From Terriglobia bacterium (GTDB lineage Bacteria > Acidobacteriota > Terriglobia > Terriglobales > Acidobacteriaceae): DNA of 64,000 nt. How positions within the stretch are numbered: position 1 is the first letter of the stretch; each line of letters begins with the position of its first letter. Where the stretch lies: positions 1 through 64,000 of the forward strand of contig JAIQGF010000013.1 in NCBI GenBank assembly GCA_020072845.1, written 5' to 3'. Under the pieces are notes generated by a model that worked only from the letters and a program-made list of their open reading frames with translations, had not been told where the DNA came from and did not search any database. Position numbers and translations under genes: made by a program. Positions 34,487 through 43,594 of this stretch are shown here, piece by piece.

Positions 34487-34648
34487 ATGTCCACCCAACC
34501 CTCACCCGACGGGAAGCCTCCGCTCCTCTACTGCCCGCAATGCGCCCAGGAGGTCTCCGATCCGCTCACCTGCGGCGACTGCTCGGCGGTGATTTGCCGC
34601 ATCTGCGGCACACCCCTGGAATCCCCCGACGAACTCGGCATCGGCTGA
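34487..34648 (+). CDS. Small zinc-ribbon protein
   Basis: 53 residues with four CxxC-type pairs: YCPQC, LTCGDC and ICRICG, plus a leading proline-rich stretch (MSTQPSPDGKPPLL). Two zinc-binding knuckles are likely. ATG at 34487. It precedes the Clp N-domain protein on the same strand by about 40 nt. No function can be assigned; the cysteine spacing makes a chance frame unlikely. Confidence 0.7.
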   Translation: MSTQPSPDGKPPLLYCPQCAQEVSDPLTCGDCSAVICRICGTPLESPDELGIG

Positions 34649-34691
34649 TCGCATCGACCGAACCACCGTCCTACCGATAAACTAGAAGCGC

Positions 34692-35210
34692 ATGCTCGGC
34701 TGGTTCAAGCTGGTATCGGCAATCCTGGCGGTAGTCCTTCTTTGGTGCGCCTATTTCTGGATCTGGCGCTCCACCCGCCGCCGCCAACCGCGCTTCAACA
34801 GCGAAGCGCAACGCGCCATCGCTTTTGCGCGCGTGGAAGCCGAGCGTTTGCAGTCGCCGACCATCGAACCTGTCCACCTGCTGCTCGGCCTGCTGCACGT
34901 GCCTGTGCCGGCCATCATCCGTAACCTGCCGCCCGACTCCCACCAGGCTATCCGCGATGAGATTAAGGACCGCGTCGGCGGCGGCGCCATCGTGGATTAC
35001 CGCGATGACCTGCCCTTCGGCGACGACGCGCGCCTCGCGCTGGTCGCGGCCGCCCGCGAGGCCCGCGGCCTCAGCTCGCGGCAGATCGGCGCCGAACACC
35101 TGCTCCTCGGCCTGCTGCACTCGGACACCTCGCTCGCCGCCCTGATCCTCCGCGAACGCGGCCTGCGCCTGGAACCGCTGCGCGCCGCCATCGGCGGATG
35201 GACCCAATGA
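34692..35210 (+). CDS. Membrane-anchored Clp N-terminal domain protein
   Basis: 172 residues. A transmembrane helix at about 5-24 (FKLVSAILAVVLLWCAYFWIW) is followed by a Clp_N-type double repeat: AERLQSPTIEPVHLLLGLLH (about 50-69) and ARGLSSRQIGAEHLLLGLLH (about 124-143), each followed by a helix. In ClpA/ClpC this domain binds adaptors and substrates, but no AAA+ ATPase module is present here. It might be a membrane adaptor or decoy for Clp machines; that is inference. Confidence 0.8.
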   Translation: MLGWFKLVSAILAVVLLWCAYFWIWRSTRRRQPRFNSEAQRAIAFARVEAERLQSPTIEPVHLLLGLLHVPVPAIIRNLPPDSHQAIRDEIKDRVGGGAIVDYRDDLPFGDDARLALVAAAREARGLSSRQIGAEHLLLGLLHSDTSLAALILRERGLRLEPLRAAIGGWTQ

Positions 35211-35279
35211 GTCCAGACATTGCTTTGCCTGCCGAAGGTTCGGTAACCTGACCGTTTGCGCAGCACGGAGGTGTGGACG

Positions 35280-36467
35280 GTGAAGCTACTCGTGATTGGC
35301 GCAGGCATGATGGGTTCGGCGGCAGCCTACGACATGGCGCGCGCCGAGGCAGTCGATTCGGTCACCCTGGCGGATACCGACCGCAAGCGCGCCCGGGAGG
35401 CGGCGTCGCGCATCAACAAGCTGGCGCGCACCAACAAGGTCCGCGCCGTCGAGGTGGACGCGCGCAGTGAAAAGGCCGCGGCCAAGCTGATGCGCGGCCA
35501 CGACGCCGCGCTCTCCGCCGTTCCCTACTTCTTTAATCTCGGCCTGGCCCGCGCCGCGGTCGAAGCGCGCTGCCACTTTGCCGATCTCGGCGGCAACAAC
35601 ACCGTTGTCCGCGAGGAATTGGCGCTCGACAAGAAGGCCGCCAAGCGTGGCGTCGCCATCGCTCCCGACTGCGGCCTCTCGCCCGGCATGGCCTCGGTCC
35701 TGGCGGGCGAGCTGATGCGGCGAATCGGCGGCGAAGCCGGCGCGCTGAAGATCTATGTCGGCGGATTGCCGCAAGATCCCAAGCCACCGTTCAATTACCA
35801 GCTCGCGTTTTCCGTGGAAGGCCTCATCAACGAGTACGCCGAGCCCGCCAAAATCCTGCGCCACGGCAAGATCTTCGAAATCGAACCGCTTACCGAAGCC
35901 GAAGTCTTCCGCCTGCAGGACTTTCCGCCCTTGGAAGCGTTTCACACCTCCGGCGGCACCTCAACCCTGCCGGAAACGTTTCGCGGCAAGGTGGGCGAGT
36001 GCTTCGAAAAAACCCTGCGCTACGGCGGTCACCTGGCGATGCTCCGCGCGCTCTATGACCTGGGCCTTTTTTCGAAGGAAAAGAAAAAGCTGGGAGAGGT
36101 GGAGGTCAGCCCGCGCGAGCTGATGGCCAAACTCTTCGAGGAGCGCTTCGCCGGAAAGGATCCCGACTTCACCATCCTGCGCGTCGAAGCGCACGAGAAG
36201 CGTCCCTCCGGATTGCGCGCGTTGCTGGCGGAAAAGCGCCCGGCCCGCGTGCTCTCCTTCACCCTGGTGGATCGCTCCGATGCGCGCACCGGAATGACTT
36301 CCATGATGCGCACCACCGCCTGGCCGGCTTCCATCATCGTGCAGATGCTCGCCGCCGGAGACATCGCCAAGCGCGGCGCCGTACGCCAGGAGCTGGACGT
36401 CCCGGCGGAAGCATTCTTGGGCGCCATGGCGCGCCGCGGCATCCAAGTTCATTACGAAGAGAGATAA
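35280..36467 (+). CDS. Saccharopine dehydrogenase-family oxidoreductase
   Basis: 395 residues from GTG 35280, which has GGAGG 8 nt upstream. N-terminal Rossmann motif VKLLVIGAGMMGSAAAYDMA, then DLGGNNTVVREEL and APDCGLSPGMASVLAGEL, the pattern of saccharopine or lysine-6/1-dehydrogenase-like enzymes. The C-terminal catalytic/dimer domain follows (GYxGH-like signature replaced by FHTSGGTSTLPETF). The reaction is an NAD(P)-linked amino acid dehydrogenation, but the substrate cannot be fixed. A DoxX gene follows 4 nt later. Confidence 0.85.
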   Translation: MKLLVIGAGMMGSAAAYDMARAEAVDSVTLADTDRKRAREAASRINKLARTNKVRAVEVDARSEKAAAKLMRGHDAALSAVPYFFNLGLARAAVEARCHFADLGGNNTVVREELALDKKAAKRGVAIAPDCGLSPGMASVLAGELMRRIGGEAGALKIYVGGLPQDPKPPFNYQLAFSVEGLINEYAEPAKILRHGKIFEIEPLTEAEVFRLQDFPPLEAFHTSGGTSTLPETFRGKVGECFEKTLRYGGHLAMLRALYDLGLFSKEKKKLGEVEVSPRELMAKLFEERFAGKDPDFTILRVEAHEKRPSGLRALLAEKRPARVLSFTLVDRSDARTGMTSMMRTTAWPASIIVQMLAAGDIAKRGAVRQELDVPAEAFLGAMARRGIQVHYEER

Positions 36468-36471
36468 ACCG

Positions 36472-36894
36472 TTGACGAAATTTCTTGACCGCCTGCAGCC
36501 CTTGGCCCTGTTGGTCCTGCGCCTGGTCCTGGCCGCCGTCATGATCGCGCATGGCTCGCAAAAGGTGTTCGGCGGCATGCCGCGCTTCCAGACGATAGTC
36601 TCTGGGATCGGCCTTCCGGCGTGGCTCTCTTACCTGTCGGCGGCCGCCGAGTTCGGAGGCGGAATCCTGGTGCTGCTCGGCGTGCTGACGCGCTTTGCCG
36701 CCCTCGCCATCACCATTGACCTGATGGTTGCCATCGTCAAAGTTCATTTCAAAGCAGGCCTGCGCGGGCCCGGAGGCTTCGAGTTCCCCATGTCGGTGGT
36801 TGCGATTGCGTTCGCGCTCATCTTTTTCGGCGCGGGGCCGATCGCCCTCGATACCGTTTTCAGAGGTCGCACCACGGTGGACCGCGGGCGTTAG
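36472..36894 (+). CDS. DoxX family membrane protein
   Basis: 140 residues with four membrane helices (about 10-30, 50-70, 75-95, 105-125) and the family signature LRLVLAAVMIAHGSQKVFGG at the N-terminus. DoxX relatives are associated with quinone-linked or thiol redox processes. The start is TTG at 36472, four bases after the upstream stop, so it is probably translationally coupled to the dehydrogenase. Confidence 0.88.
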   Translation: MTKFLDRLQPLALLVLRLVLAAVMIAHGSQKVFGGMPRFQTIVSGIGLPAWLSYLSAAAEFGGGILVLLGVLTRFAALAITIDLMVAIVKVHFKAGLRGPGGFEFPMSVVAIAFALIFFGAGPIALDTVFRGRTTVDRGR

Positions 36895-36920
36895 GACAAG
36901 AAAATCATCGCGGAGTTTGA

Positions 36921-36980
36921 GGCTCGGTTTCAGCGAAATCTCCGACCGTGGCACTGAAACCGAAACTGAAACTGAAACCT
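36921..36980. repeat. Inverted repeat with gaaact units
   Basis: A left half containing ggctcggtttcag and a right run ctgaaac-cgaaact-gaaact-gaaac (36952-36979) that ends in the stop codon region of the E1 gene. The same phrase with the same layout recurs at 40896-40986. Confidence 0.8.
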
Positions 36981-39183
36981 AGAATTCGCTCAGCTTCAGC
37001 ATGGCCCGGTAGAGATCGTCGGCTTGAGGCAGGATCGCGTCTTCCAGGATAGGTTGGTAAGCGACAAAGGTGTCCTTCGCTCCCACGCGCTTCACGGGCG
37101 CGTCCAGATACTCAAACAGCTCGTCGGCAATTCGCGCCGCAATCTCGGCGCCATAACCCCAACTCTGCATATCTTCGTGCGCCACCATCACCCGGCTGGT
37201 CTTGCGCACCGAGTCGGCAATCGCCTCCCAGTCGTAGGGATTGATCGTCCGCAGGTCGAGGAGTTCAGCCTTGATTCCGTGCTCGCGCTCCAGCCGCTGC
37301 GCCGCTTGCAGGGCCCGCGGCACCAGGGCGCCATAAGTCACGACCGTCAAATCCTCCCCGTGCTGCACCACGCGCGCTTTGCCGAACGGCAGCATGAACT
37401 CCGGCCCGGGATAGGGCGCGCGGCCGAAGGTTTCGCGGTACAGCCGCTTGTGTTCCAGGAACAGCACCGGGTCGTCGCTGCGGATGGCGGTGCGCAGCAG
37501 GCCCGCGGCATCCAGCGCGTTCGACGGAAACACTACGCGCAGGCCCGGAATGTGGGTGAAGATGCTCTCGCCGCACTGCGAGTGATAAATCGATCCGCCG
37601 GTCAAGTATCCGCCGATCGCCACCCGCACCACCAGCGGGCAAGAGAAGGCATTGTTGGAGCGCCAGCGGATCAGCGGCATCTCGTTCCGCAGTTGGTGCA
37701 TCGCCGGCCAGATATAGTCGAAGAACTGGATCTCCACCACCGGCTTCAGGCCGCGCGTGGCCATGCCGATGGCCCGCCCCACGATATTGGCCTCGGCCAG
37801 CGGCGAGTTGAAGACGCGGTCGGAGCCGTACTCGCGTTGCAGCCCGGCGGTCAGCTTGAACACCCCGCCCTTGCCCTTGATCAGCTTCTCCTGCAGGTAC
37901 TGCTCGCGCGAGCAATCGGCCACGTCCTCGCCGAACATGACAATCCGCTCGTCGCGCCGCATCTCGTCGCGCAGCGTGGCGTTGACCAGGTCCGCCATCG
38001 TCTTTTCACCCGGTGAGGGCTTGCCCGGCTCGGCGTGCGGGAACTGCGGCTGGGTGTGGAACGCCTCGCTACGAGGGTCCAGAACCGGCGAATAGACGAA
38101 GTCGGTCACGCTGCTCGGCTTGGGAAAGGCGGCGGCGGCGGCGCGATCGCTGGCTTCCTGCACTTCCTCCTCGACTTCCTTCTCCAGCTTGTTGATTTCC
38201 TCTTCGTCGAGGATGCCCTCGCGCAGCAGCAGCAATTGCAGCCGCGTGATCGGGTCGCGCTTGGCTTCGTCCTCGCGCTCCGACACCGGACGATACAGGC
38301 GCTCGTCATCCGACAGCGAATGGGAATACGGCCTCACCACGTGCCCGTGCACGAACGCCGGGCCGTGGCCGGCACGAATGTGCGCCACTGCCTTCGTGAT
38401 CGCCGCATAGCTGGCAATCGCGTCCGTACCATCCACCTCGGCAAAATGGAAATTCGGGAAGTTCGCCACCAGCCGCGAGATGTTGCCGCCCGGCGTTTGC
38501 ACCTCCACCGGCACAGAAATCGCGTACTCGTTGTCCTCGATGACAAACAGCACCGGCAGCTTGCCGGTCGAGGCGGTATTCATCGCCTCCCAGAATTCGC
38601 CTTCGCTGGTAGTTCCGTCACCGCAGGAGACGTACACCACTTCGTCGTCGTGGAAGACGACGTCCTTGAATTCGCGGTAATCGCCTGGCGCTTTCTGCGC
38701 TGAGCTGGCATGCCGGCTGAAGTAACGTCCCGCCTGGGCGCAGCCCACCGCCTGGAGAAGCTGTGTCCCCGTGGGCGACGACTGCGTAACCACGTTCAGC
38801 TTCTTGCTGCCCCAGTGCGACGGCATCTGCCGCCCGCCGGAAGCCGGATCGTCGGCGGCGCCCACGGCCTGCAGCAACTGCTCGTACGCCGTCATTCCCA
38901 GCGTCAGGCACAGCGTGCGGTCGCGATAGTAGGGGTAATACCAGTCGTAGCCGGCCTTGAGCGCCTGCCCGGCGGCCGCGCCCAGCGCTTCGTGTCCCGC
39001 ACCCGAAATTTGGAAGAAGATCTTCTGCTGCCGCTTCAGCAGGATTTCGCGATCGTCCACCCGCCGCGAAACAAACATCAGGCGGTACATCCGGACGAGT
39101 TGTTCCGCCGTCAGCCCTTCATAGCTGCGCTCCGGCCTGGCCTCGCGCCGCGCCGGTTTCGGCTCGGTTTTGGTGGTCGCCAT
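36979..39183 (-). CDS. Fused alpha-beta E1 component of a 2-oxoacid dehydrogenase complex
   Basis: 734 residues in two halves. Residues about 25-345 are the ThDP-binding alpha subunit ([39 protein letters not shown] with the downstream N-E-Y-A-I-S). Residues about 395-730 are the beta subunit ([71 protein letters not shown]). It should decarboxylate a branched-chain 2-oxoacid or pyruvate and pass the acyl group to an E2 lipoyl domain. E2 and E3 are not adjacent. An acidic coiled linker ([18 protein letters not shown]) joins the halves. Confidence 0.92.
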   Translation of the reverse strand: MATTKTEPKPARREARPERSYEGLTAEQLVRMYRLMFVSRRVDDREILLKRQQKIFFQISGAGHEALGAAAGQALKAGYDWYYPYYRDRTLCLTLGMTAYEQLLQAVGAADDPASGGRQMPSHWGSKKLNVVTQSSPTGTQLLQAVGCAQAGRYFSRHASSAQKAPGDYREFKDVVFHDDEVVYVSCGDGTTSEGEFWEAMNTASTGKLPVLFVIEDNEYAISVPVEVQTPGGNISRLVANFPNFHFAEVDGTDAIASYAAITKAVAHIRAGHGPAFVHGHVVRPYSHSLSDDERLYRPVSEREDEAKRDPITRLQLLLLREGILDEEEINKLEKEVEEEVQEASDRAAAAAFPKPSSVTDFVYSPVLDPRSEAFHTQPQFPHAEPGKPSPGEKTMADLVNATLRDEMRRDERIVMFGEDVADCSREQYLQEKLIKGKGGVFKLTAGLQREYGSDRVFNSPLAEANIVGRAIGMATRGLKPVVEIQFFDYIWPAMHQLRNEMPLIRWRSNNAFSCPLVVRVAIGGYLTGGSIYHSQCGESIFTHIPGLRVVFPSNALDAAGLLRTAIRSDDPVLFLEHKRLYRETFGRAPYPGPEFMLPFGKARVVQHGEDLTVVTYGALVPRALQAAQRLEREHGIKAELLDLRTINPYDWEAIADSVRKTSRVMVAHEDMQSWGYGAEIAARIADELFEYLDAPVKRVGAKDTFVAYQPILEDAILPQADDLYRAMLKLSEF

Positions 39184-39292
39184 TCGGTATCCTCAACCCG
39201 TGTGGATGTGCCCGACCATTGTAAATGCACCCGCAAAACAGCGGATATACTCAACTAGTACCGTGCGGCACTTGGCCGGTTACTTTGGTGCG

Positions 39293-40021
39293 ATGCTCAA
39301 AATCAACAAACCCGTTCCCCGAGACGCTATCCGGCTGATCCTGTTTGATCTGGACGGCACGCTGGTGGATTCGCGCGTTGACTTGGCCAACTCCGTCAAC
39401 GGCATGCTCCGCCACTACGGCCGTCCCGAGCTGCCGGAACAAGTGATTGCCGGCTATATAGGTGATGGCGCCCCCATGCTGGTCCGCCGTGCGCTTGGAG
39501 ACCCGGACGACGAGGAGTTCTTCAAACAAGCGCTGGAGTTTTTCATTCTCTATTACCGCGCGCACAAATTGGATACGACCGTGGTCTATGGCGGAATCGT
39601 GGAAGCGTTGCGCGCAATGCGCAACGGCAACGGCTTTGAGCGGCGTATGGCGGTGCTCTCCAACAAGCCGGTGAACCCGTCGCGCGGGATCGTCGAGGCG
39701 CTCGGGCTCGGTGAATTTTTTGTCCAGGTATACGGCGGCAATAGTTTTCCCACCAAGAAGCCCGATCCGCTGGGCGCGCTGACGCTGGCCCGGGAAAACG
39801 GGGTGGAGCCCGGCCAGGCGCTGATCGTTGGCGATTCCGACATTGACGTCCTCACCGCGCGCAATGCCGGCATGTGGAGTTGCGGGGTCAGCTACGGTTT
39901 CTCGCCCCATTCCCTGGAGCAGGCGCCGCCCGATGTCTTGGTGGATTCGCCGCACGAGCTGCCGCTGGTCTTCGAAAACAAGCCGCCCGAGTCCGACGAC
40001 ATTCCCGGCGTTCCGGTGTGA
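39293..40021 (+). CDS. gph: HAD hydrolase, phosphoglycolate phosphatase-like
   Basis: 242 residues from ATG 39293. HAD motif I ILFDLDGTLVDS at about 16-27, motif II VLSNKP, motif III lysine in FPTKKPDP and motif IV VGDSDIDVLTARNAG. The helical cap between motifs I and II (RVDLANSVNGMLRHYGRPELPE) is that of Gph. It removes phosphate from 2-phosphoglycolate formed in DNA repair, though other small phosphates are possible. The C-terminal 20 residues are acidic and poorly conserved. Confidence 0.88.
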   Translation: MLKINKPVPRDAIRLILFDLDGTLVDSRVDLANSVNGMLRHYGRPELPEQVIAGYIGDGAPMLVRRALGDPDDEEFFKQALEFFILYYRAHKLDTTVVYGGIVEALRAMRNGNGFERRMAVLSNKPVNPSRGIVEALGLGEFFVQVYGGNSFPTKKPDPLGALTLARENGVEPGQALIVGDSDIDVLTARNAGMWSCGVSYGFSPHSLEQAPPDVLVDSPHELPLVFENKPPESDDIPGVPV

Positions 40022-40030
40022 TTTCCGGCG

Positions 40031-40063
40031 CTCGGTACTCGGTACTAGGCACTCGGTACTAGC
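40031..40063. repeat. Period-7 repeat (ctcggta phrase) forming the end of a methyltransferase gene
   Basis: Four units (ctcggta, ctcggta, ctaggca, ctcggta) between gph and the convergent methyltransferase. On the minus strand it encodes the last residues (LVPSA) and stop of that gene. Same phrase as 10979-11073. Confidence 0.88.
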
Positions 40064-40809
40064 TGTCCGTAAAACATCCTCGTTTCCTGTTCCAGCCTCA
40101 CCACGCCCCCGCCCTGGTACTCGTCAAACAAATTATCAATCGCGCCCAGCATCGGCGGAAACGACGGATGTCCCCGGTGCGGCATGTACGACGCCGAGAG
40201 AATTCTGCCCGTCAGGCAGTGGCGGTCCAGGGTCTGCGGGTTGTCGAACACTGCCTTTTGAAACCCTGCCTTGCCAAAGAATTCGGGCAGCGAGTTCTTG
40301 CTCCACAGCGGCTTCACCTTGTGGTAATCAACGCCGAAGCGCACCAGGAGCTGCTCGTATGCGGTCATGAACGGAGTGGCATCCGTGCGGCGCTCGTTCC
40401 ACAGCAGCACCACCCACCCGCCCGGCTTCAGGATGCGGGCGAACTCGCGGTGCGCTTCCCGCGGCTCGAACCAGTGAAAGGATTGCGCCGCGGTCACCAA
40501 GTCCACCAACCCCGATTTCAGCGTGGTCGCTTCCGCGCGGCCGAGCACGGCGACAAAATGGGCGCAGTCGCGCAGCGATTTGCGCGCGGCATCCAGCATG
40601 GACGCATTCGGCTCGACCCCGAACACGCGATTCCCGGCGTCGCACAACAGGCGCGACAAGATGCCGGTACCGCAGCCGACGTCGGCAATCACCGACTCCG
40701 CTGTCAGCCCACATTCCCGGCGCATGGTTTCCAGCACCTGCGGCGGGTACCCGGGCCGATACCGGGCGTAATCTTGCACGCGATTCGAGAAGCGACGAGT
40801 TGGATCCAT
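40045..40809 (-). CDS. Class I SAM-dependent methyltransferase
   Basis: 254 residues from ATG 40809 (MDPTRRFSNRVQDYARYRPGYP). Motif I VIADVGCGTGILSRLL, acidic VFGVEPNASMLDAAR, and AAQSFHWFEPREAHREFARILKPGGWVVLLW place it in the Methyltransf_11 group often annotated as trans-aconitate methyltransferase-like. The last five residues and stop are supplied by a repeat. Substrate unknown. Confidence 0.85.
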   Translation of the reverse strand: MDPTRRFSNRVQDYARYRPGYPPQVLETMRRECGLTAESVIADVGCGTGILSRLLCDAGNRVFGVEPNASMLDAARKSLRDCAHFVAVLGRAEATTLKSGLVDLVTAAQSFHWFEPREAHREFARILKPGGWVVLLWNERRTDATPFMTAYEQLLVRFGVDYHKVKPLWSKNSLPEFFGKAGFQKAVFDNPQTLDRHCLTGRILSASYMPHRGHPSFPPMLGAIDNLFDEYQGGGVVRLEQETRMFYGQLVPSA

Positions 40810-40895
40810 GCTTGAATGTGGCGCGGGCGCCCTCGCCCGCGATCCTCTTCGATGACGCGATGCTTGCGCATTCGCGCCCAGCACCGCATTATTGC

Positions 40896-40986
40896 AGTTT
40901 CAAGGCTCAGTTTCGAGTTACTGCCGGAGTGCGGCTCCGGTGCTCGCCCTGCGACTCCGCTGAAACCGAAACTGAAACTGAAACTC
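40896..40986. repeat. Inverted repeat with gaaact units
   Basis: Left part caaggctcagtttcgagt and right run ctgaaac-cgaaact-gaaact-gaaact ending 3 nt before the next start codon. Between them is a GC-rich hairpin (ccggagtgcggctccgg). Same phrase as 36921-36980. Confidence 0.82.
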
Positions 40987-40989
40987 TCA

Positions 40990-41604
40990 ATGCCAAACAA
41001 CTCGCATCTTCAATTCTCTCCCGCGGAGCTGCGCAAGGTCCGCTCGCTGAGGACTCCTTACGGAGTCCAGAAATTTCTCGATTCCCTTCCGTACCACCTG
41101 GAAGACACCTCGTGGTCGCCGCGCAAAGTGCTGCACCACGGGACCGCGCATTGTTTGGAAGGCGCGATTTTCGGGGCGGCGGCGCTCCGGGTGCTCGGGT
41201 TTCCCCCGCTTCTGTGGGACCTGGAGGCCGACTACGACACCGATCACGTGCTGGCCATCTTCAAGGTCCGCGGCCACTGGGGTGCGGTAGCGAAGTCGAA
41301 TTGGTCGGGCTGCCGCTATCGCGAGCCGGTCCATCGCTCCCTGCGCGAACTTGCCCTCACTTACTTTAACCTTTACTGCAATCGCCGCAAGCAGCGTACC
41401 CTGCGCCGATACTCGCGTCCGGTCAACCTGGCGCGTTTTGATCACCTCAACTGGATGATCGCGGAAAAGGACCCCTGGTTCATTGCCGAGTACCTATGTG
41501 AGATACCGCACATTCCATTGCTGAAGCCTTTGCACGTGAAGCGGCTCTGCCCGGTGGATGATCGCCTGTTTCGCGCCGAATTGACCGATCATCGGTGGAA
41601 ATGA
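40990..41604 (+). CDS. Transglutaminase-like fold protein
   Basis: 204 residues from ATG 40990. The stretch HHGTAHCLEGAIFGAAALRVLGFPPLLWDLEAD then TDHVLAIFKVRGHWGAVAKSNWSG fits a transglutaminase/peptidase-like Cys-His pattern (C in AHCLEGA, H in DTDHVLA). The rest (REPVHRSLRELALTYFNLYCNRR) is rich in aromatic residues. Function unknown. Repeat sequence directly precedes the start and no Shine-Dalgarno is evident. Confidence 0.65.
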   Translation: MPNNSHLQFSPAELRKVRSLRTPYGVQKFLDSLPYHLEDTSWSPRKVLHHGTAHCLEGAIFGAAALRVLGFPPLLWDLEADYDTDHVLAIFKVRGHWGAVAKSNWSGCRYREPVHRSLRELALTYFNLYCNRRKQRTLRRYSRPVNLARFDHLNWMIAEKDPWFIAEYLCEIPHIPLLKPLHVKRLCPVDDRLFRAELTDHRWK

Positions 41605-41616
41605 CACCGTTTTGCG

Positions 41617-41692
41617 GCCTGAGTGAGCCCTGAGCGTAGCGGAGGGGCGAGCGGGAGACCGCAGGCGTTATCCTGAGCGAAGCGAAGGATCT
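41617..41692. repeat. cctgagcgaagcgaagga-type repeat
   Basis: Two related halves, ccctgagcgtagcggagggg and cctgagcgaagcgaaggatc, in the gap before the MutS-like gene. The second contains a small hairpin (atcct...aggat). Sequences of this type are commonly seen between genes in several soil bacteria. Confidence 0.7.
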
Positions 41693-41700
41693 CTTTTCGC

Positions 41701-43491
41701 ATGACCGCGCCCACACCAGCTTCCGAGTACACGCGTCGGGCCGAAGCCCGCGCCGCGGACGCCGCGCGCCTGGACCGCCGCTCCGTCTGGCTCGGCAACT
41801 TGAAACTGGCCGCGGTGATCGTGTTCTTCGTCGCCGGCGCCTTCTACGTCAAGCAGCACGCCTTCTCGCCCTACTGGCTGCTCATCCCGGTCATCGCATT
41901 TTTGGCGCTGGCCGTGGTTCACGACCGCGTGATCAACGCCCGGCATGCCGCTGAAAAGGCTGCCGAGTTCTATCGCCGCGGAATCGCGCGCATTGAGGAC
42001 CGGGGCGAAGGCGACACCGGCGAGCAGTTCCGGGTTGCGGACCACGTTTACGCCGACGATCTCGACCTCTTCGGCAAGGGCAGCGTTTTCGAACTGCTGT
42101 GCTGCGCCAGAACTCCGATGGGCCGGCAGACGCTGGCGCGCTGGCTGCTCGCCCCGGCGCCGGTGGATGAAGTCCGCGAGCGGCAGCAGGCGATTGACGA
42201 ACTCCGCTCCCGCCTCGATCTCCGCGAAGACCTCGCTATCACCGGGGACGATCTGCGCTCGCCGCGCCAGCCCGACTGGCTGGTCGAATGGGCGGAATCA
42301 CCCGTTGTCCTGAAAAACCCGGCGCTCCGCGTCCTCTCCTCCCTGGTGGCGCTCGCCGCCGTTGCCGCGCTCGTCTATCGCGGCCTCGGCGGTGATTGGA
42401 TCCCGCTGCTGGTGATCATCGGCGCAGCTTCTCTCATCGCCTCCAGGCTGCGCGACCGCGTGCACTCGCTGCTGGACGCCATCAGCGCCGCCGCCGATGA
42501 ACTCGCGCTGGTTTCCGCGCTATTGGCGCGCATCGAGCGCGAGCCGTTCACCGCCGCCTGGCTGCGCGCCCGTGCCGCCGGCCTGGAATCCACCGCTGCG
42601 ACTCCGTCGCGCAGTCTGGCGCGCCTGCGCTATCTCGCCGATCTCGCCAACGGCAGCCACAACTTGTTCGTGAAGTTGATTGACGTGCCGCTGCTGTATT
42701 CGGTGCAGGCCGCCTTCGCGGCCGAGTCATGGCGCCGCCAGCACGGCCATTCGGTGCGGCAGTGGCTGGACGCGCTCGGCGACCTGGAAGCGCTGGTCTC
42801 TTTGTCGGCGTACGCGTTTGAGCACCCCGACGACCCCTTCCCCGAATTTCTGCCGGAGCGCGTGCCCGCCATCTTCGACGCCGAACGGATGGGACATCCG
42901 CTCCTGCCCGCCGCGCACTGCGTTCGCAATAGCGTGCGCCTCGGCGACCCCGCGCAACTGCTTTTGGTCAGCGGCTCGAATATGAGCGGCAAGAGCACGC
43001 TGCTGCGCGCCATCGGCGTGAACGTGATGCTGGCGCAGGCGGGCGCGCCGGTTCGTGCCGCGCGCCTGGCCATGTCACCGGTGCGGCTGGGGACCTCAAT
43101 CCGTGTCACCGACTCGCTCCAGGCCGGCCGCTCCGGCTTTTACGCTGAAATCGTGCGCCTGCGCCAGGTCATGTCGCTCACCGACGGCGGCCAGCCCGTG
43201 CTCTTCCTGCTCGACGAACTGCTGCACGGAACCAACTCGTACGACCGGAAAATCGGCGCTGAAGGCATCGTGCGCGCGCTGCTGGAGCGCGCCGCCATCG
43301 GGATCGTCACCACCCACGATCTCGCGCTGACCGCGATCGGCACGACCGCCGTGGACGGCCGCGTCCGCAACGCGCATTTCGAAGATCACGTCGAAGACGG
43401 CGCCATGCGCTTCGACTACCGGCTGCGTGACGGCGTGGTCACCAAGAGCAACGCCCTGGAACTGATGCGCAGCATCGGACTGGACGTCTGA
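41701..43491 (+). CDS. Membrane-associated MutS-family ATPase
   Basis: 596 residues. Two membrane helices near the N-terminus (about 35-52 and 58-75) and perhaps two at about 200-250. A MutS core/lever region follows (TPMGRQTLARWLLAPAPVDEV), then the ATPase: Walker A SGSNMSGKSTLLRAIG (about 424-439), TSIRVTDSLQAGRSGFYAEI, Walker B VLFLLDELLHGTNSYDR and the switch histidine GIVTTHDL. There is no mismatch-recognition N-domain, so it is a MutS relative rather than the repair protein. Role unknown. uvrB lies downstream. Confidence 0.85.
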   Translation: MTAPTPASEYTRRAEARAADAARLDRRSVWLGNLKLAAVIVFFVAGAFYVKQHAFSPYWLLIPVIAFLALAVVHDRVINARHAAEKAAEFYRRGIARIEDRGEGDTGEQFRVADHVYADDLDLFGKGSVFELLCCARTPMGRQTLARWLLAPAPVDEVRERQQAIDELRSRLDLREDLAITGDDLRSPRQPDWLVEWAESPVVLKNPALRVLSSLVALAAVAALVYRGLGGDWIPLLVIIGAASLIASRLRDRVHSLLDAISAAADELALVSALLARIEREPFTAAWLRARAAGLESTAATPSRSLARLRYLADLANGSHNLFVKLIDVPLLYSVQAAFAAESWRRQHGHSVRQWLDALGDLEALVSLSAYAFEHPDDPFPEFLPERVPAIFDAERMGHPLLPAAHCVRNSVRLGDPAQLLLVSGSNMSGKSTLLRAIGVNVMLAQAGAPVRAARLAMSPVRLGTSIRVTDSLQAGRSGFYAEIVRLRQVMSLTDGGQPVLFLLDELLHGTNSYDRKIGAEGIVRALLERAAIGIVTTHDLALTAIGTTAVDGRVRNAHFEDHVEDGAMRFDYRLRDGVVTKSNALELMRSIGLDV

Positions 43492-43500
43492 GCGCCGCGA

Positions 43501-43506
43501 TATAAT
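43501..43506 (+). promoter_or_regulatory. Candidate -10 element upstream of uvrB
   Basis: A perfect TATAAT sits 10 nt after the MutS-like stop codon and 89 nt before uvrB. The -35 region is poor, so the call is tentative. Confidence 0.35.
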
Positions 43507-43566
43507 CAAGAGATGCTCACCGGCCAATACTCAGCTCTGTGGCGACAGCGTTCAGTCGGCCTCGGG

Positions 43567-43592
43567 TACTAATTGCTAATCGCTAATTGCTT
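43567..43592. repeat. Short period-7 repeat (gctaatt phrase)
   Basis: Three to four units (aattgct, aatcgct, aattgct) directly before the uvrB start codon. No inverted arm. Confidence 0.65.
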
Positions 43593-43594
43593 CC

